Positions 46,701 through 53,060 of a DNA stretch of 64,000 bases are shown piece by piece (the first letter of the stretch is position 1; each line of letters begins with the position of its first letter). Source of the stretch: UBA2365 sp964594045. GTDB taxonomy: Bacteria; Bacteroidota; Bacteroidia; Chitinophagales; Saprospiraceae. The DNA lies in NCBI GenBank assembly GCA_964594045.1, contig CAZQKR010000006.1:62001-126000 (forward strand), read 5' to 3'. The notes under the pieces are model-generated. The model was not told the origin of the DNA and did no database searches. It saw only the letters and a list, made by a program, of their open reading frames with translations. A program made the position numbers and the translations under genes.

Positions 46701-49286
46701 TTGATGGCATGTCAGGAACTAACGATCAACTGTGAGGATAATACAGATCCTGAATTTACGGGTTATCCTGATGTGATCAGCACCTGCGGAAATTATGATC
46801 TGCAATACACAGACGATCTGAGCAGGCTGGATCATTGTGGTATAGGCTATATCACAAGGACATGGAAAGTGTTTGTAGGAGGCGAGTTGAAAGGACAATG
46901 CAATCAGCGTATCAATGTGATAGAAACATTGCCGTTTGATCCTTTGACGATCGTGTTCCCATATATCAGTGAAGCACAATGCCTGAAACCTGAACCGTCA
47001 GGAGAACAACCCTCCTGGACAACGAATCCGTGCAATGTGGTTGAAGCGAGTATCATAGGCATTGATACGTTCAGATTTGTTGAAGATGCATGCTACAAGA
47101 TCCTTAGGGAATGGGCAGTGATTGATTGGTGTACATATAAAGCCAATACAGGAGCAGAGCTTAACCTGGATGAATACAGATATATATCAGGCGATAAACG
47201 TGCGATCCTGGATCCTGCAAAATTCACTGAAGCAGATCGTGATGGATATTACAGATTTACTGAGGTGATCATGGTATATGATGATACGCCGGCCAATATT
47301 GTTGTGACAGATACTTGTCTCGGAGTGGCTACCTGTGTGACTGCACAAAATACATACAGACTGGAAGCTGATTCGTACGAAACAGAAACTGATTGCGGAG
47401 GAGAATATGAATGGACTTATGTCATCCACAGTGAATGCTGTGATGATGTCATCCAATTCTCAGCCAACAACAACGCCTATAAAGGTGCCAATTACCAGGG
47501 CGGTGTAAGCGGAAGAGCATCCGAAGATAAGCTGGATGGAGACAAAGCATCACTGCTGATCCTGCCATCACTGGAACAGGGACGATACAAGGTTACCTGG
47601 ACGCTGAGCGACGGATGTGGAAATGTAACCACTGAATACCAGTATTTTGATGTAGTGGATAAAAAAGCGCCGACACCATTCCTGGTGGATATTGCGACGG
47701 CCACGATGACGGAAGACTGTATGGTGGAAATTCCGGCAATATTCTTTGATAAAGGCGCATGTGATAATAACTGTCTGGCATCCTATGACAATTGTTCAGA
47801 TGTACTGTACTTTACCTACACGCCTGTATTGCCAAAAATAGATGCGACATGGACCCTTGATGGATTTGGTTTGTATTACTACAATCCAACGACAGGAGCG
47901 AGGTCGAACAGGAATGCATATCTGGCAGGCAATGCCCATTCATGGGATCCCGTCAGGAATACATCAGGAAAAGTATTCTTTGGGCCAAGCAAAGAAATAT
48001 TTGTTGATGTATTTGTTTGGGATAAATTCAGTCTGAATGAAGCATGTGATGATGGCAACTTTGATTTTGCTACTGTTTTACTGAATCTGAACAGTGAAGA
48101 TGGTGATGGTTGTGCAGATGAATTCAACATCGTCAATGGGTTTACAAACAATACTGCCAATGGAGAAGGTATAATTAATGTAGAAGTTGCCGCGATGCAG
48201 GATGGCGAATCCAAATTTGTGATAACAGATGAAAGTGGAGAATTTGTACATCTTAATATCCTTGGACCGGTTGATTTCATTCCGAGGAAAAAGGATGATT
48301 ATCAAAATGGAGTAAATACACTCGACCTGATACTTATCCAGAGACATATTCTGGGAATAGAAGCAATGGAAGGAGATCAGCTGATCGCAGCAGATGCGAA
48401 TGCCAACAATACGATCACGGCAGCGGATATCAAACAGATCAGGGATCTGATCCTTGGCGTGACGACGAAATTCCCGAATAATGACAGTTGGGTATTTGTA
48501 CCGAAAAAGTATTCACTCTTTGTAACATTACCGACCACACTTACGTTTGGTGGTATTAAAGTGGGTGATACCAACCGGAATGCAACAAGCAATTTCAACG
48601 GTGAATTGTTGACACCAAGACACAGGAATACACAAAAACTGTTGATTGATGAATCAGAAGTCATTGTAGGAAAAACAGTTGAAATCGACTTTTATGCCAA
48701 AGACTTTGCGGATGTCAGGGGATTCCAGTTTACACTGAATACTCCGGGATTGAAGTATAAGGGATATCAGTCCGGACTGCTTGATCTGAGTCAGGAGAAT
48801 ATCGGAGTGATCAGGGATGGTGTGACCACGATGAGCTGGAATGAAGCTGATGGTGTGTTTGCCCAGGATGAAGCGGTATTGTTTACCCTGGTGTTTGAAT
48901 CTGCGGTTAATTCCGATTTGGGTAAGCTGGTGAGCATGACATCTGAGATAACACCTGCTGAATCCTATAGAAATGATGCATTGGAATCAACGAATATGGC
49001 GCTCGAATTCAGGGGACAGACAGCTGAGGTATTTGAACTGTATCAGAATGAGCCGAATCCGTTTACGAGGAGTTCAGTGATCAGATTCACATTACCTTAT
49101 GCCGGAGAATACACTTTGAAGGTATTTGATGCAACAGGTAAAGAGCTGAAAAGCATTACGGATCAGGGACAAAAGGGAATGAATCAGGAGATCATAGAAA
49201 ATCCGGGTTTAATTCCGGGATTAATGTATTATCAACTGAGCTTTGATAAATTCGTTTCAAACAAAAAAATGATTTTGGTTAACTAA
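31722..49286 (+). CDS. Giant HYR-domain surface protein with T9SS tail (main part)
   Basis: 5854 codons, continuing the frame broken at about 31730; the first codons (MLL) are not a real start. Tandem HYR domains (pattern TDNC...FPVGTTTNTFTxTDxxGNTxxCSFxVTVxD) fill most of it. Inserted between them are a C-type-lectin-like domain (about 32530-32900), three glycine-rich cassettes (about 34000-34790, 39040-39850, 40950-41680), a ThuA/DUF4350-like segment (37360-37960), a lamin-tail-like segment (43720-44150), and a P-type domain (44220-44650). Near the end are dockerin-like repeats (48290-48480), a cohesin-like domain (48640-48990) and a T9SS type A sorting domain (49030-49283). It should be a very long adhesive surface fibre. 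Confidence 0.88.
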   Translation: MLLVTFSATATDNCLSGIAYSLPSGSTFPVGMTTVTATATDTYGNLDVCTFNVTVQDVTPPVINCPTGYTVDVFTNDCVTSVFWAVPTATDNCGFVTITQTSGIAQGSIQAPGVYPVTYVASDGATPPNTSAPCSFNINVIDTENPVIINCPYNDQEISVDANCQAALPNYAATMQASDNCGYTWSQTPAAGTLYNAGAVVAVTVTATDAAGNLSTCSFNVNVIDEIDPVLACPGDIADTNDPGVCGAVVTYNLPVITDNCITCTAPTSLPNFTFVGVLLGHTYFRSNYTDTWTNAQAYAVSQGAHLATITSAAENTLVVGNGARAWIGLTDQVTEGVWQWVTGEPLVYTAWAPGEPNNSGNEDYAITNWSAPGNWNDLPNQSHPFIIEFDCAAAVPTQTAGLPSGLTFPVGTTTNTFTYTDLGGNTAECSFDVIITDSELPVISCAGLSATRTTSAGGTGECYGEYAWSHPVPTDNCGIAQYHFTYTNPDGTIDGPFDAIQIANGTMQAAANHNFAIGLTTVTYFVEDIHGNTNTCSFTVTVTDNEVPVFENCPPAGYTVDVFTNDCITDIMWNIPTATDNCNVTVTQTGGVPYGSQQAPGTYTIVYTASDNAIPVNTATCSFTIEISDTENPIIQNCPYNNQEIFVDADCEALLPDYTTTINAFDNCGTYTTTQFPLPGAGPYAAGDVVPVTITVTDGNGNSSTCAFDVVVLDDIDPVITCPADITQNNDPGLCGAVVTFADPVISDNCPLSGGGAPIIETFGFTNGVQTFTVPPGVTEITINALGAQGGGLNGGGGLGAQIVGTFNVTPGDILEVIVGEMGQLQVGGSNLNSSGGGGGSFVYNQSGPTLLVAAGGGGGKCNYNNTLHPEADGQSGLNGGNPSITGGFTPGTPGVGGNGGTSGIVLGRPSSGGGTGWLTSGTTAPFAGSGYPTWSGGQGQSAGGGGGTGGRGGFGGGGGGGNDFGGGGGGGGYSGGGGGDDPEHGGGGGSFNGGLSQTNSSGINMGDGLVTITYSLGASIVQVAGLSNGSIFPVGTTTNTFVLTDNFGNSDICSFDVTVTDTEIPVVDCSGLSTTITTSAGGTGDCEGQYTWTIPTPSDNCGVNNYKVTYTNPDGSIDGPYEAYIYSPGNPSNGTSVATRNFDLGVTTVTYYAEDAAGNTSSCYFTVTVTDNEAPGFVNCPAGQTFTIGADANCETGVIWSIPVASDNCGVISVQETSAGGSYFGDELSPGTYNIQYTASDGALPPNTATCNFTIEVVDDNDPYLVCQTDRTFDTETGVCNWVSAINELNPLLVRDNCPGDVLEYAIAFADGTNTSGLGNVPGGTVFPIGLNTISYTLTDASNNEVICSFTVTVEDNQIPVILVAPPSPVGISQLGRTSVYSNVNVNGTGDNIAYVAPGSTFTLSFNRTTTRDPDCGGCCGCITQHYIGVAGGGTNCLFSSTGNSSGAFSGSFTAPVLPGVYYITQTATWWFSCNQFGNPVANNDPALAIGVVIVGDGSGTECRDDITVNNDVDECGAVVDYGVFEVLDNCPGATLVQTEGFPNGALFPVGTTVNTFVVVDAAGNSNTCSFSVTVNDNTAPTITCPPGSPFVVDNTAGLCGYTAGAEFDATANDNCAVVSLTHNFGAWGNPNSLNGAFFPVGVTTVVWTALDEAGNSTACSIEIEVEDIEAPEFVTCPPDGYDVDVFTNDCVTNIYWVIPTATDNCSVTVVQTEGPAYGSTVGPGSYYIEYVATDGAGLTDTCSFTINVIDTENPVIINCPYNDQEIFVDADCEAVLPDYAATLQATDNCGYTWSQTPLPGTIFTAGDVVVVTVTATDDAGNSTDCTFNVNVLDDIDPVITCPENLSVNNDPGVCGAVVEYEVLFADNCTLTNIGGILNVLYVANYDNIEPANVLASDGHNVTTVLNEVANGFPALLGDLSTYDLIVWDARWAWDAPNEVFTNLETWVQNGGNILVTGYDVIFAPGIINFLGGTSGSDFGGNNNLTILGPGNIVTTGLYNIVGTNAYGVSDWDALNGPYDPNTTEFMGAGRWTLRSLPGGGNIAWLTGYYYDDGKWNNPGSGYFEALKNFAYNTTGTTDLNLVQTSGFTSGSTFPVGTTVNTFVVTDGFGNTAECSFEITVVDTEDPFVDCDGLELVTTTSADGVTGDCSYQYAWTHPEATDNCGILAYTVIYQNPDGTIDGPFDLFQITKASVGPEANRHFEIGTTIVTYTVDDVNGNSYECSWTVTVTDDEAPEFVVCPPAGYDVDVFTNDCVTDIFWVIPVAEDNCSVSVVQTQGPAYGSSVGPGSYYIEYVATDGAGLTDTCSFTINVIDTENPVIINCPYNDQEIFVDADCEAVLPNYAATLQATDNCNYTWSQTPLAGTVFTAGDVVVVTVTATDGAGNSTACTFNVNVLDTISPTIDCPADISVENDQGICGAVVTFEDPIVDDNCGINVTSGSEIFMYTGAIQTWTVPAGVTEVNITALGARGGNASNHTGGPGASMSGVFSVTPGQVLNILVGGSGLTNGCGSTGSGGGGTFVETGGVPLIIAGGGGGATVNHSGVGAVITNAGTSDNGGYGTGGIGGTGGVTCATNNWASGGGGGGFSGNGTNTTNGGNFTGGGQSYLNGGIGGTQNTNGANGGYGGGGAAASCTVGGGGGGGYSGGAGGWHSFVDVGGSSCIAPGVYNNTRYGGGGGGSYNSGTSQNNLPAINLGNGMVTITYANTSLVQTSGLPSGSVFPVGLTTNTFIVTDVAGNTAECSFDVIVTDTEDPLITCPLNASITTSNLGNTGDCVGQYEWQIPVPTDNCGVINYTVSYTNPDGTIDGPYDAVAYTPENPSNGLPMGNRNFELGTTTITYYVEDIHGNTSSCSFTVTVTDDEAPEFVVCPPAGYDVDVFTNDCVTDIYWVIPAATDNCSVTVVQTEGPAYGSSVGPGSYYIEYVATDGAGLTDTCSFTINVIDTENPVIINCPYNDQEIFVDDVCEVLLPDYTATMQATDNCDYIWSQTPVAGSVFTAGDVVVVSVTATDDAGNSTTCTFNVNVLDTISPVIICPVDISVSNDPEICGAVVEFEDPIATDNCTTISSVAADIITFDYTGVVQTWTVPAGVTSIMVDAYGAGGGISYNGGIPGYGGRVNTTLAVTPGEVLNIYVGGAGTPGLFQGGIAAGGYNGGGNGARPICCTGGGGGGSTDIRISGNALANRVVIAGGGGGAGSDGGPTNGGYGGDLIAGTAAEGNNPSTVEATGGTQLGGGIGGSLSGYPPPSGNGMLGQGGHAADNDGVNGGGGSGYYGGGAGTWAGGGGGSSYTDPVLTSGTIHTPNVQSGNGQLIIQYNVAGNLIQVQGLPSGSVFPVGTTTNTFIAIDEFGNTATCSFDVTVTDDEDPVIDCTGLDLVTTTSSDNILGDCVYRYSWAHPIPTDNCGIEQYTIVYQNPDNTIDGPYIVYVGSASSSSVVDPVRNFAVGTTIVTYYVEDIHGNTNSCSFTVTVTDDEDPYWNPLPQDLTLECDGTTDPYNQIQFWLNTNGGGIAYDNCGPVTYSNDYTGYTVGCSQNTHTSQITFTATDRYGNSTSVEVTLTVIDTQAPIITTMARDTIVECDGLGNAADLASWLANHGGAVAEDVCSEPLTWSYTLISTTETCGGTFTSRYAFRATDACGNVSVNTEALFIIEDTTAPQFDVLPQDLLVQCDGDGNTAELNGWLASYAGLVASDVCNEVVEIRYDLIQETDLCGITGSGLYRFRIWDACGNMNFADATFTIVDTIPPAISGGADMVMEECEDPPAGNYPEFDFWLTTNAGATAVDVCGSFEWSNNFHIDNWVFQCGNTKYVDVTFYATDICGNVDSITHRFSIGDVTPPEFVNCPRPDIVVDVPTNLCESYVNFSMPYAIDNCGTAVVEQTDTTGLTSGDLFPVGCTILEFTATDDCGNQTVCYLRIIVNDNHTPPVLECPASVETVNDPGFCGAIVDDLTPTVTDNCPAHVFVSYTIENQDGEIIGTGVEDVSGTEFPVGVNTVTYTAYDQPQFLITEVVQDGMVTGVEIGNFGPAAIDLGCAVVKRTNSSVDEEFSQHHGTVVGAGEVHVVQFTSIPAGEVATYSIEFKDRIVDMVTINDGLDGADIFRISAIDTDTNDDFEVVNACTEGSFGLWNPQLPHYADNGITTKMQSVHPNQTSCSFTVTVLDVESPVCGEIDTLSYTAGGMTIGDDLCVSSVFTLPAGKIAKINILDLIADVQDAGKVTVSLTGPDGTKIVLLENTCAGTSDINVNLDDIAPTNVQYAGCDPLGNGSTFAPLNSLFTFFGEDSEGDWTLELYTDSPNSGTLTNWTIEFLLYSAFDQQDIVAENDPGVCGADITWIHPYFLDNCIEGSMTVTYNFNNEVTGESYEITEIVLSSGGAIDLNGMPVTRFFEVGVTTITYTLTDQYGHISYCGFTVTVLDTEAPVFPNNCADFVVTLDPGLCYGNLTVFPDVTDNCGLESLVYYYPDGSEVNITQIPIGDNEIWAVATDIYGNSDTCVFNFRVIEFIPTNNTIACNDHVNISLDANCHAELTADMILEGDNYRCFENYCITITDQFGNIHPNSFDYSDAGQTFMVTVTDCLGSGNNCMSTVTIMEKWVPEIECPADTTVSCNADISPASLGFVMILNCEPFATIDYIDDFIDNGVCGNPRAIINRNWIVNDHQGNIVNCTQIITIEKSTLDEVIFPVDVLNASCHYANEHPESLHPDQTGYPTVNGIGVNVNDGLCMFSYLWTDEVYQYCGNSFEILRTWKVRDMCGPVNALNPRTHVQVIRVFDTTPPEICSCEDYVVNADAFSCEGSIQLPLPCITDDCSQIKSVKVYVAGAAVSTTGKYSNGTLKVFVYNMKLGTYPAKWIVEDACGNKSSCNFNIVVEDNFPPVAVCEQYKQVGVTFGGVAEVAAESFNSGSFDNCKPVWFKVWRDDGGCMDLNCDNTACTQQWFDDSVFFCCEDVSKEIMVTLRVFEVDPGPGPVNPSRMLPGGDLYGHFNDCMATTLVQDKSVPLMACQELTINCEDNTDPEFTGYPDVISTCGNYDLQYTDDLSRLDHCGIGYITRTWKVFVGGELKGQCNQRINVIETLPFDPLTIVFPYISEAQCLKPEPSGEQPSWTTNPCNVVEASIIGIDTFRFVEDACYKILREWAVIDWCTYKANTGAELNLDEYRYISGDKRAILDPAKFTEADRDGYYRFTEVIMVYDDTPANIVVTDTCLGVATCVTAQNTYRLEADSYETETDCGGEYEWTYVIHSECCDDVIQFSANNNAYKGANYQGGVSGRASEDKLDGDKASLLILPSLEQGRYKVTWTLSDGCGNVTTEYQYFDVVDKKAPTPFLVDIATATMTEDCMVEIPAIFFDKGACDNNCLASYDNCSDVLYFTYTPVLPKIDATWTLDGFGLYYYNPTTGARSNRNAYLAGNAHSWDPVRNTSGKVFFGPSKEIFVDVFVWDKFSLNEACDDGNFDFATVLLNLNSEDGDGCADEFNIVNGFTNNTANGEGIINVEVAAMQDGESKFVITDESGEFVHLNILGPVDFIPRKKDDYQNGVNTLDLILIQRHILGIEAMEGDQLIAADANANNTITAADIKQIRDLILGVTTKFPNNDSWVFVPKKYSLFVTLPTTLTFGGIKVGDTNRNATSNFNGELLTPRHRNTQKLLIDESEVIVGKTVEIDFYAKDFADVRGFQFTLNTPGLKYKGYQSGLLDLSQENIGVIRDGVTTMSWNEADGVFAQDEAVLFTLVFESAVNSDLGKLVSMTSEITPAESYRNDALESTNMALEFRGQTAEVFELYQNEPNPFTRSSVIRFTLPYAGEYTLKVFDATGKELKSITDQGQKGMNQEIIENPGLIPGLMYYQLSFDKFVSNKKMILVN
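36735..37235. repeat. 500-bp HYR-pair repeat, copy 3 of 5
   Basis: Together with about 31890-32400, 33365-33880, 38425-38930 and 40310-40815, this unit encodes the same pair of HYR domains (PPAGYDVDVFTNDCVT, then NPVIINCPYNDQEIFVD). The copies at 36735, 38425 and 40310 are nearly identical in long stretches of DNA; the first two are more diverged. Confidence 0.75.
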
Positions 49287-49573
49287 AAAGCATTTTTAGT
49301 TCTGGAAAGCAATTGTTTAAACGGGGGCTGAACTTCATTGTTCAGCCCCCGTTGATTTTGAGAAAACATTTTGCTATTTTATGATAATCAACACGACGAC
49401 TCAAGTTGACAGTATGCAATAGAAATTCCTTAGGTTGATCACGGCTGAATTGGCAATTTTCGTTAAGGTGCATATTGAACTGGTCCGGATATAAAATGTA
49501 CAAATCACATTTTGTGTAGTTTTTGGCATGCATATCCTTTTTTTGTGAATAAAAACACTGAAATATTTTTAAA
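49287..49573. other. Interval after the giant gene
   Basis: Apart from the terminator at 49320-49353 I see nothing in it. Confidence 0.5.
49320..49353 (+). terminator. Strong hairpin terminator after the giant gene
   Basis: Perfect 14-bp arms (AACGGGGGCTGAAC and its complement) with a 6-base loop (TTCATT), 33 bases after the stop. The T run behind it is short. Confidence 0.75.
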
Positions 49574-49593
49574 TTGGTGATTATAATCACCAA
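49574..49593. promoter_or_regulatory. Perfect 20-bp palindrome, candidate operator
   Basis: TTGGTGATTATAATCACCAA is fully self-complementary and lies 54 bases before the ATPase start. A half site, TATGGTGA, follows at about 49605. A TAATTTTG at 49631-49638 could be the -7 box. Confidence 0.55.
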
Positions 49594-49647
49594 AATATGT
49601 CTAATATGGTGAAAATATATCAAATATGATTAATTTTGTCAAAAAAA

Positions 49648-50760
49648 ATGATTGGTCGTTTAATTTCTGGTTCAATTAAAAAGCATTTAGGGGGAGGTAA
49701 AGCCATTGTTGTAATTGGCCCCAGACAAGTCGGCAAGACCACTTTGATCCGTTCAATTTTAAAGGAACGTCCATATTTATTTTTGGACGGAGACGATATC
49801 AATATTCAGAATCTACTGGCGCAACATGCTTATCAAAATCTCAGGAATATCATTGGAAATCAAAAAATTGTGTTTATTGATGAAGCTCAGCGAATCCGGA
49901 ATATTGGGCTATCCCTGAAAATAATGGTTGACCGTTTTCCAGGTGTTCAGGTTCTGGTCAGCGGATCTTCTGCATTTGAACTCAATGACAAGATCAATGA
50001 AACACTGACCGGCAGGAAATGGGAATATGATCTGCTTCCTGTAAGTTGGAAAGAATATGAAGCACATTTTGGTTTTGTGGAATCGGAAGGTCAGTTGGAA
50101 TGGAGACTGATCTATGGCATGTATCCTGAAGTGATCAATCAATACGGGAATGAGTCTGGCATTCTGAGGGAACTGATTTCAAGTTATTTGTATAAAGATA
50201 TTCTTTCGTTGTCCGGAATAAGGAAACCTGAAGTCCTGGATAAGTTATTGCAGGCACTTGCCTGGCAGACGGGCAATGAAGTGAGTTATAATGAACTAAG
50301 TCAATTGACTGGTGTGGACAAAAACACTATATCCAATTATATAGATCTATTGGTCAAATCGTATGTTTTGTTCAGATTACCGAGTTTTAGCCGGAATTTA
50401 AGAAATGAGATCAAATTCAATCAGAAGATATACTTTTTTGACAATGGTATCAGAAATGCAGTTATTGGTAATCTTAATCCATTGGCTTCCCGCAACGATT
50501 CCGGACAATTGTGGGAAAATTTTCTGATGAGTGAGCGGTATAAATCCCTTTCCTATGCACAGAGTTTTGCCAGGATGTATTTTTGGAGGACTACAACAGG
50601 AAAGGAGATTGACTATATCGAAGTGACAGGAGAAGAGGTGAAAGCTTTTGAATTCAAGTGGAACGAAAAGCGCAGACAGAGAAAACATCTGGAATTTGAA
50701 TCCACTTACCAGACTAAAGTGGCTGTGATCAACAGGCAGAATTTTAGGGATTTTTTATGA
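49648..50760 (+). CDS. AAA_14/DUF4143 ATPase
   Basis: A 370-residue P-loop ATPase from the ATG at 49648 (a TTG at 49636 would add four residues). The AAA domain has Walker A GPRQVGKTT at 24-32, Walker B KIVFIDEAQ and the sensor VLVSGSSA. The C-terminal DUF4143 part contains a winged-helix segment (NELSQLTGVDKNTISNYIDLL) and a nuclease-like strand (KEIDYIE, AFEFKW) typical of the family. These proteins are abundant in Bacteroidota and archaea; their role is not established. It stands alone behind a palindromic operator-like site. Confidence 0.88.
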   Translation: MIGRLISGSIKKHLGGGKAIVVIGPRQVGKTTLIRSILKERPYLFLDGDDINIQNLLAQHAYQNLRNIIGNQKIVFIDEAQRIRNIGLSLKIMVDRFPGVQVLVSGSSAFELNDKINETLTGRKWEYDLLPVSWKEYEAHFGFVESEGQLEWRLIYGMYPEVINQYGNESGILRELISSYLYKDILSLSGIRKPEVLDKLLQALAWQTGNEVSYNELSQLTGVDKNTISNYIDLLVKSYVLFRLPSFSRNLRNEIKFNQKIYFFDNGIRNAVIGNLNPLASRNDSGQLWENFLMSERYKSLSYAQSFARMYFWRTTTGKEIDYIEVTGEEVKAFEFKWNEKRRQRKHLEFESTYQTKVAVINRQNFRDFL

Positions 50761-50869
50761 ATCTGATCAGGAAAATTTTCCTTTAAATATATAGCAATTA
50801 ATTCGTAATGAGATATTTATAAGCATTACATTTACTAAACGCTATCTTAGTATTGAAATAAAATTATCC

Positions 50870-51586
50870 ATGAAAAAACTCGAAATCGCCTGCTCCAACA
50901 TCCAGTCCTGCCTCAATGCCTGGAAGGGTGGGGCAGACCGCATTGAACTGTTTGAAAACCTGCCGGAAGGCGGATGTACACCCTCATACGGAACCATCAA
51001 ATATGTGAAGGAGCATATCGGAATACCGGTCTATGTGATGATCCGGGCGAGAGGCGGCGATTTCGTGTACAGCAATGAAGAAGCACAGATCATGCTGGCA
51101 GACGTTAAGATGTGCCTTGAATTGAATGTTGACGGGATAGTTTTTGGCGCTTTAAACCCGGATGGAACAGTCAATCAGGATCTCGCTAATAAAATTCTGG
51201 AAACCTGGAAGTACCGACCTGCTACTTTTCACAGGGCATTTGACAGAAGTGCGGATCTTTTTGAAGCTGCCGAAACCATCATTTCCATAGGTTTTGAAAG
51301 GATACTGACCAGCGGTGGTAAAAATACGGTTGAGGAGGGAAAAGAAATCATCAGGCAACTCAATCTTCAATATTCAGACAGGATCATCATTATGCCTGGA
51401 AGCGGTGTCACAACAGCTAATATCCGGCAGATCAGCGATTATTGTAATATCTTGGAAATGCATGGAACCTGCAAAGCGATCTTCCAAAACAACGATATTA
51501 TTTACAATCGGGTCTTTAACGATCAACATTCGGTCAGCGATTTGAATTGTATCAGAGCAATGTTGGCTCAATTCAAAAATAATTGA
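50870..51586 (+). CDS. cutC: CutC family protein
   Basis: A 238-residue TIM-barrel protein of the CutC family (EIACSNIQSC, GADRIELFENLPEGGCTPSYG, RGGDFVYS, GIVFGALNPDG, TFHRAFD, ILTSGG, MPGSGV). The family was named for copper homeostasis, but its activity is uncertain. Length and motifs are as usual, and the start at 50870 is the only good ATG. It is monocistronic. Confidence 0.9.
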   Translation: MKKLEIACSNIQSCLNAWKGGADRIELFENLPEGGCTPSYGTIKYVKEHIGIPVYVMIRARGGDFVYSNEEAQIMLADVKMCLELNVDGIVFGALNPDGTVNQDLANKILETWKYRPATFHRAFDRSADLFEAAETIISIGFERILTSGGKNTVEEGKEIIRQLNLQYSDRIIIMPGSGVTTANIRQISDYCNILEMHGTCKAIFQNNDIIYNRVFNDQHSVSDLNCIRAMLAQFKNN

Positions 51587-51777
51587 ATGTCAAAATTATA
51601 TGTATTATAATATTTTTAGCTTGATAGCCTTTTAGTCTTTTAGGCATTTAGCTTCTGATGATTGCATAAGAGTAAAATTTCAATCAATGTGGTATTTTCC
51701 AGCGTCTTTTGATCAAAGTTATCTTTATATCCAACAGGCTAACAGACTATTTAGCTAACCACCTGAATAGCTACGTA

Positions 51778-52956
51778 TCAAAACTGCTTCGCAATTCTTT
51801 CCAAAGCTTCTTCCAGGATACTCCTTGGAGTCGGAAGGCAGATCCGCTGAAATCCTGTTCCTTCTGTCCCGAACATGTCTCCGTCTTCCAGGATAACATT
51901 GGCTTCCACATAAATTCTTCGGTGAACTTCCTTTGGATCCAATCCGTAACCCCGGAAATCCATCCATCCCATATAAGTTCCTTCAGGAATGCTGAACCGG
52001 ACTTCCGGCATTCTGGATGCCAGGAAATTTTTTAGAAATTCAAAATTTCCGTCAATATATGCTTTTACCTGGTCCAGCCAATCCTGTCCTTCATTATATG
52101 CAGCGATCAATGCTTCCATGGCAAATGGAGAAGGCAATTTCATGCCGGCTTCCTTTGAAAATGCTTGCCTGAGTGCGTCATCTTCAATGATGGCATTCGT
52201 GCAATGCAAACCTGCAACATTAAACGTTTTATTGATCGCTGTCAGAGTCAAAATTTTCTTGTATCCCGCAACCTTTCTCAAGGGAATAAATTTGGCATTC
52301 TGCCTGATCAGATCACCGTGGATCTCATCAGTCACCATCACTACATCATGTTTTTGACAGATATCAGCCATCCTGCCTAATTCGTCCTGGTTCCATATAC
52401 GGCCAACCGGGTTGTGCGGACTGCAAAGCAAAAACAACTTTGTTCCCGGATCAGATGCCTTTTTCTCCAGGTCTTCAAAATCAATCCTATAAAAACCATC
52501 CTCATGGATCAATGGATTATTGACCACCCTGCGCCCGTTATCCAATATGCTGCCGTAAAATGGCCTGTAAACCGGTGCTTGTAAGATCACTCCTTCTCCG
52601 GGTTTTGTAAACGCCTTGACAGCAATATAAAGCGCTTCCACGGTTCCGGGACTGTAAACAATATGCTCTTTGTCAATTTCCCAGTCATAATGCCTCCTAA
52701 ACCAGCCCTGAATGGCCTCAAAATACTCAGGATGAGCCAAATGCGTGCTGTAACCATAGATCTGTCTGTCAACACACCTGTGCAGTGCATCCACAATCGG
52801 TTCAGGACAGGGGAAATCCATATCGGCAACAAATAATGGAATACTGTCTTCGTCGAACCTTTCAGAAATGCCGAATTTTTTCACCAGTTCAGCACCATCC
52901 CATTTGATTGATCCGGTACCCCTGCGGTCGATGACTTTGTCGAAGTTGTATTTCAT
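51778..52956 (-). CDS. PatB/MalY-type PLP-dependent C-S lyase
   Basis: A 392-residue fold-type I aminotransferase-like enzyme. It has MDFPCPEPI near residue 47, SPGTVEAL, the cofactor-ring motif SPHNPVGR, VTDEIHGDL (Asp binds the pyridine nitrogen) and the Schiff-base Lys in TAINKTFNVAGL. This pattern is that of MalY/PatB cystathionine beta-lyases, which cleave C-S bonds to release pyruvate, ammonia and a thiol. A role in methionine biosynthesis is likely but not proved by context. Confidence 0.9.
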   Translation of the reverse strand: MKYNFDKVIDRRGTGSIKWDGAELVKKFGISERFDEDSIPLFVADMDFPCPEPIVDALHRCVDRQIYGYSTHLAHPEYFEAIQGWFRRHYDWEIDKEHIVYSPGTVEALYIAVKAFTKPGEGVILQAPVYRPFYGSILDNGRRVVNNPLIHEDGFYRIDFEDLEKKASDPGTKLFLLCSPHNPVGRIWNQDELGRMADICQKHDVVMVTDEIHGDLIRQNAKFIPLRKVAGYKKILTLTAINKTFNVAGLHCTNAIIEDDALRQAFSKEAGMKLPSPFAMEALIAAYNEGQDWLDQVKAYIDGNFEFLKNFLASRMPEVRFSIPEGTYMGWMDFRGYGLDPKEVHRRIYVEANVILEDGDMFGTEGTGFQRICLPTPRSILEEALERIAKQF

Positions 52957-53060
52957 TTTTTCTTTTTTTTAAAATTGGATTACCGATCAGCAGATTATGA
53001 GTATCATGATCGGGTAGCTTGTGGAAGATTTATTTCATTTTGTAATCCTGTAAACAGAGA

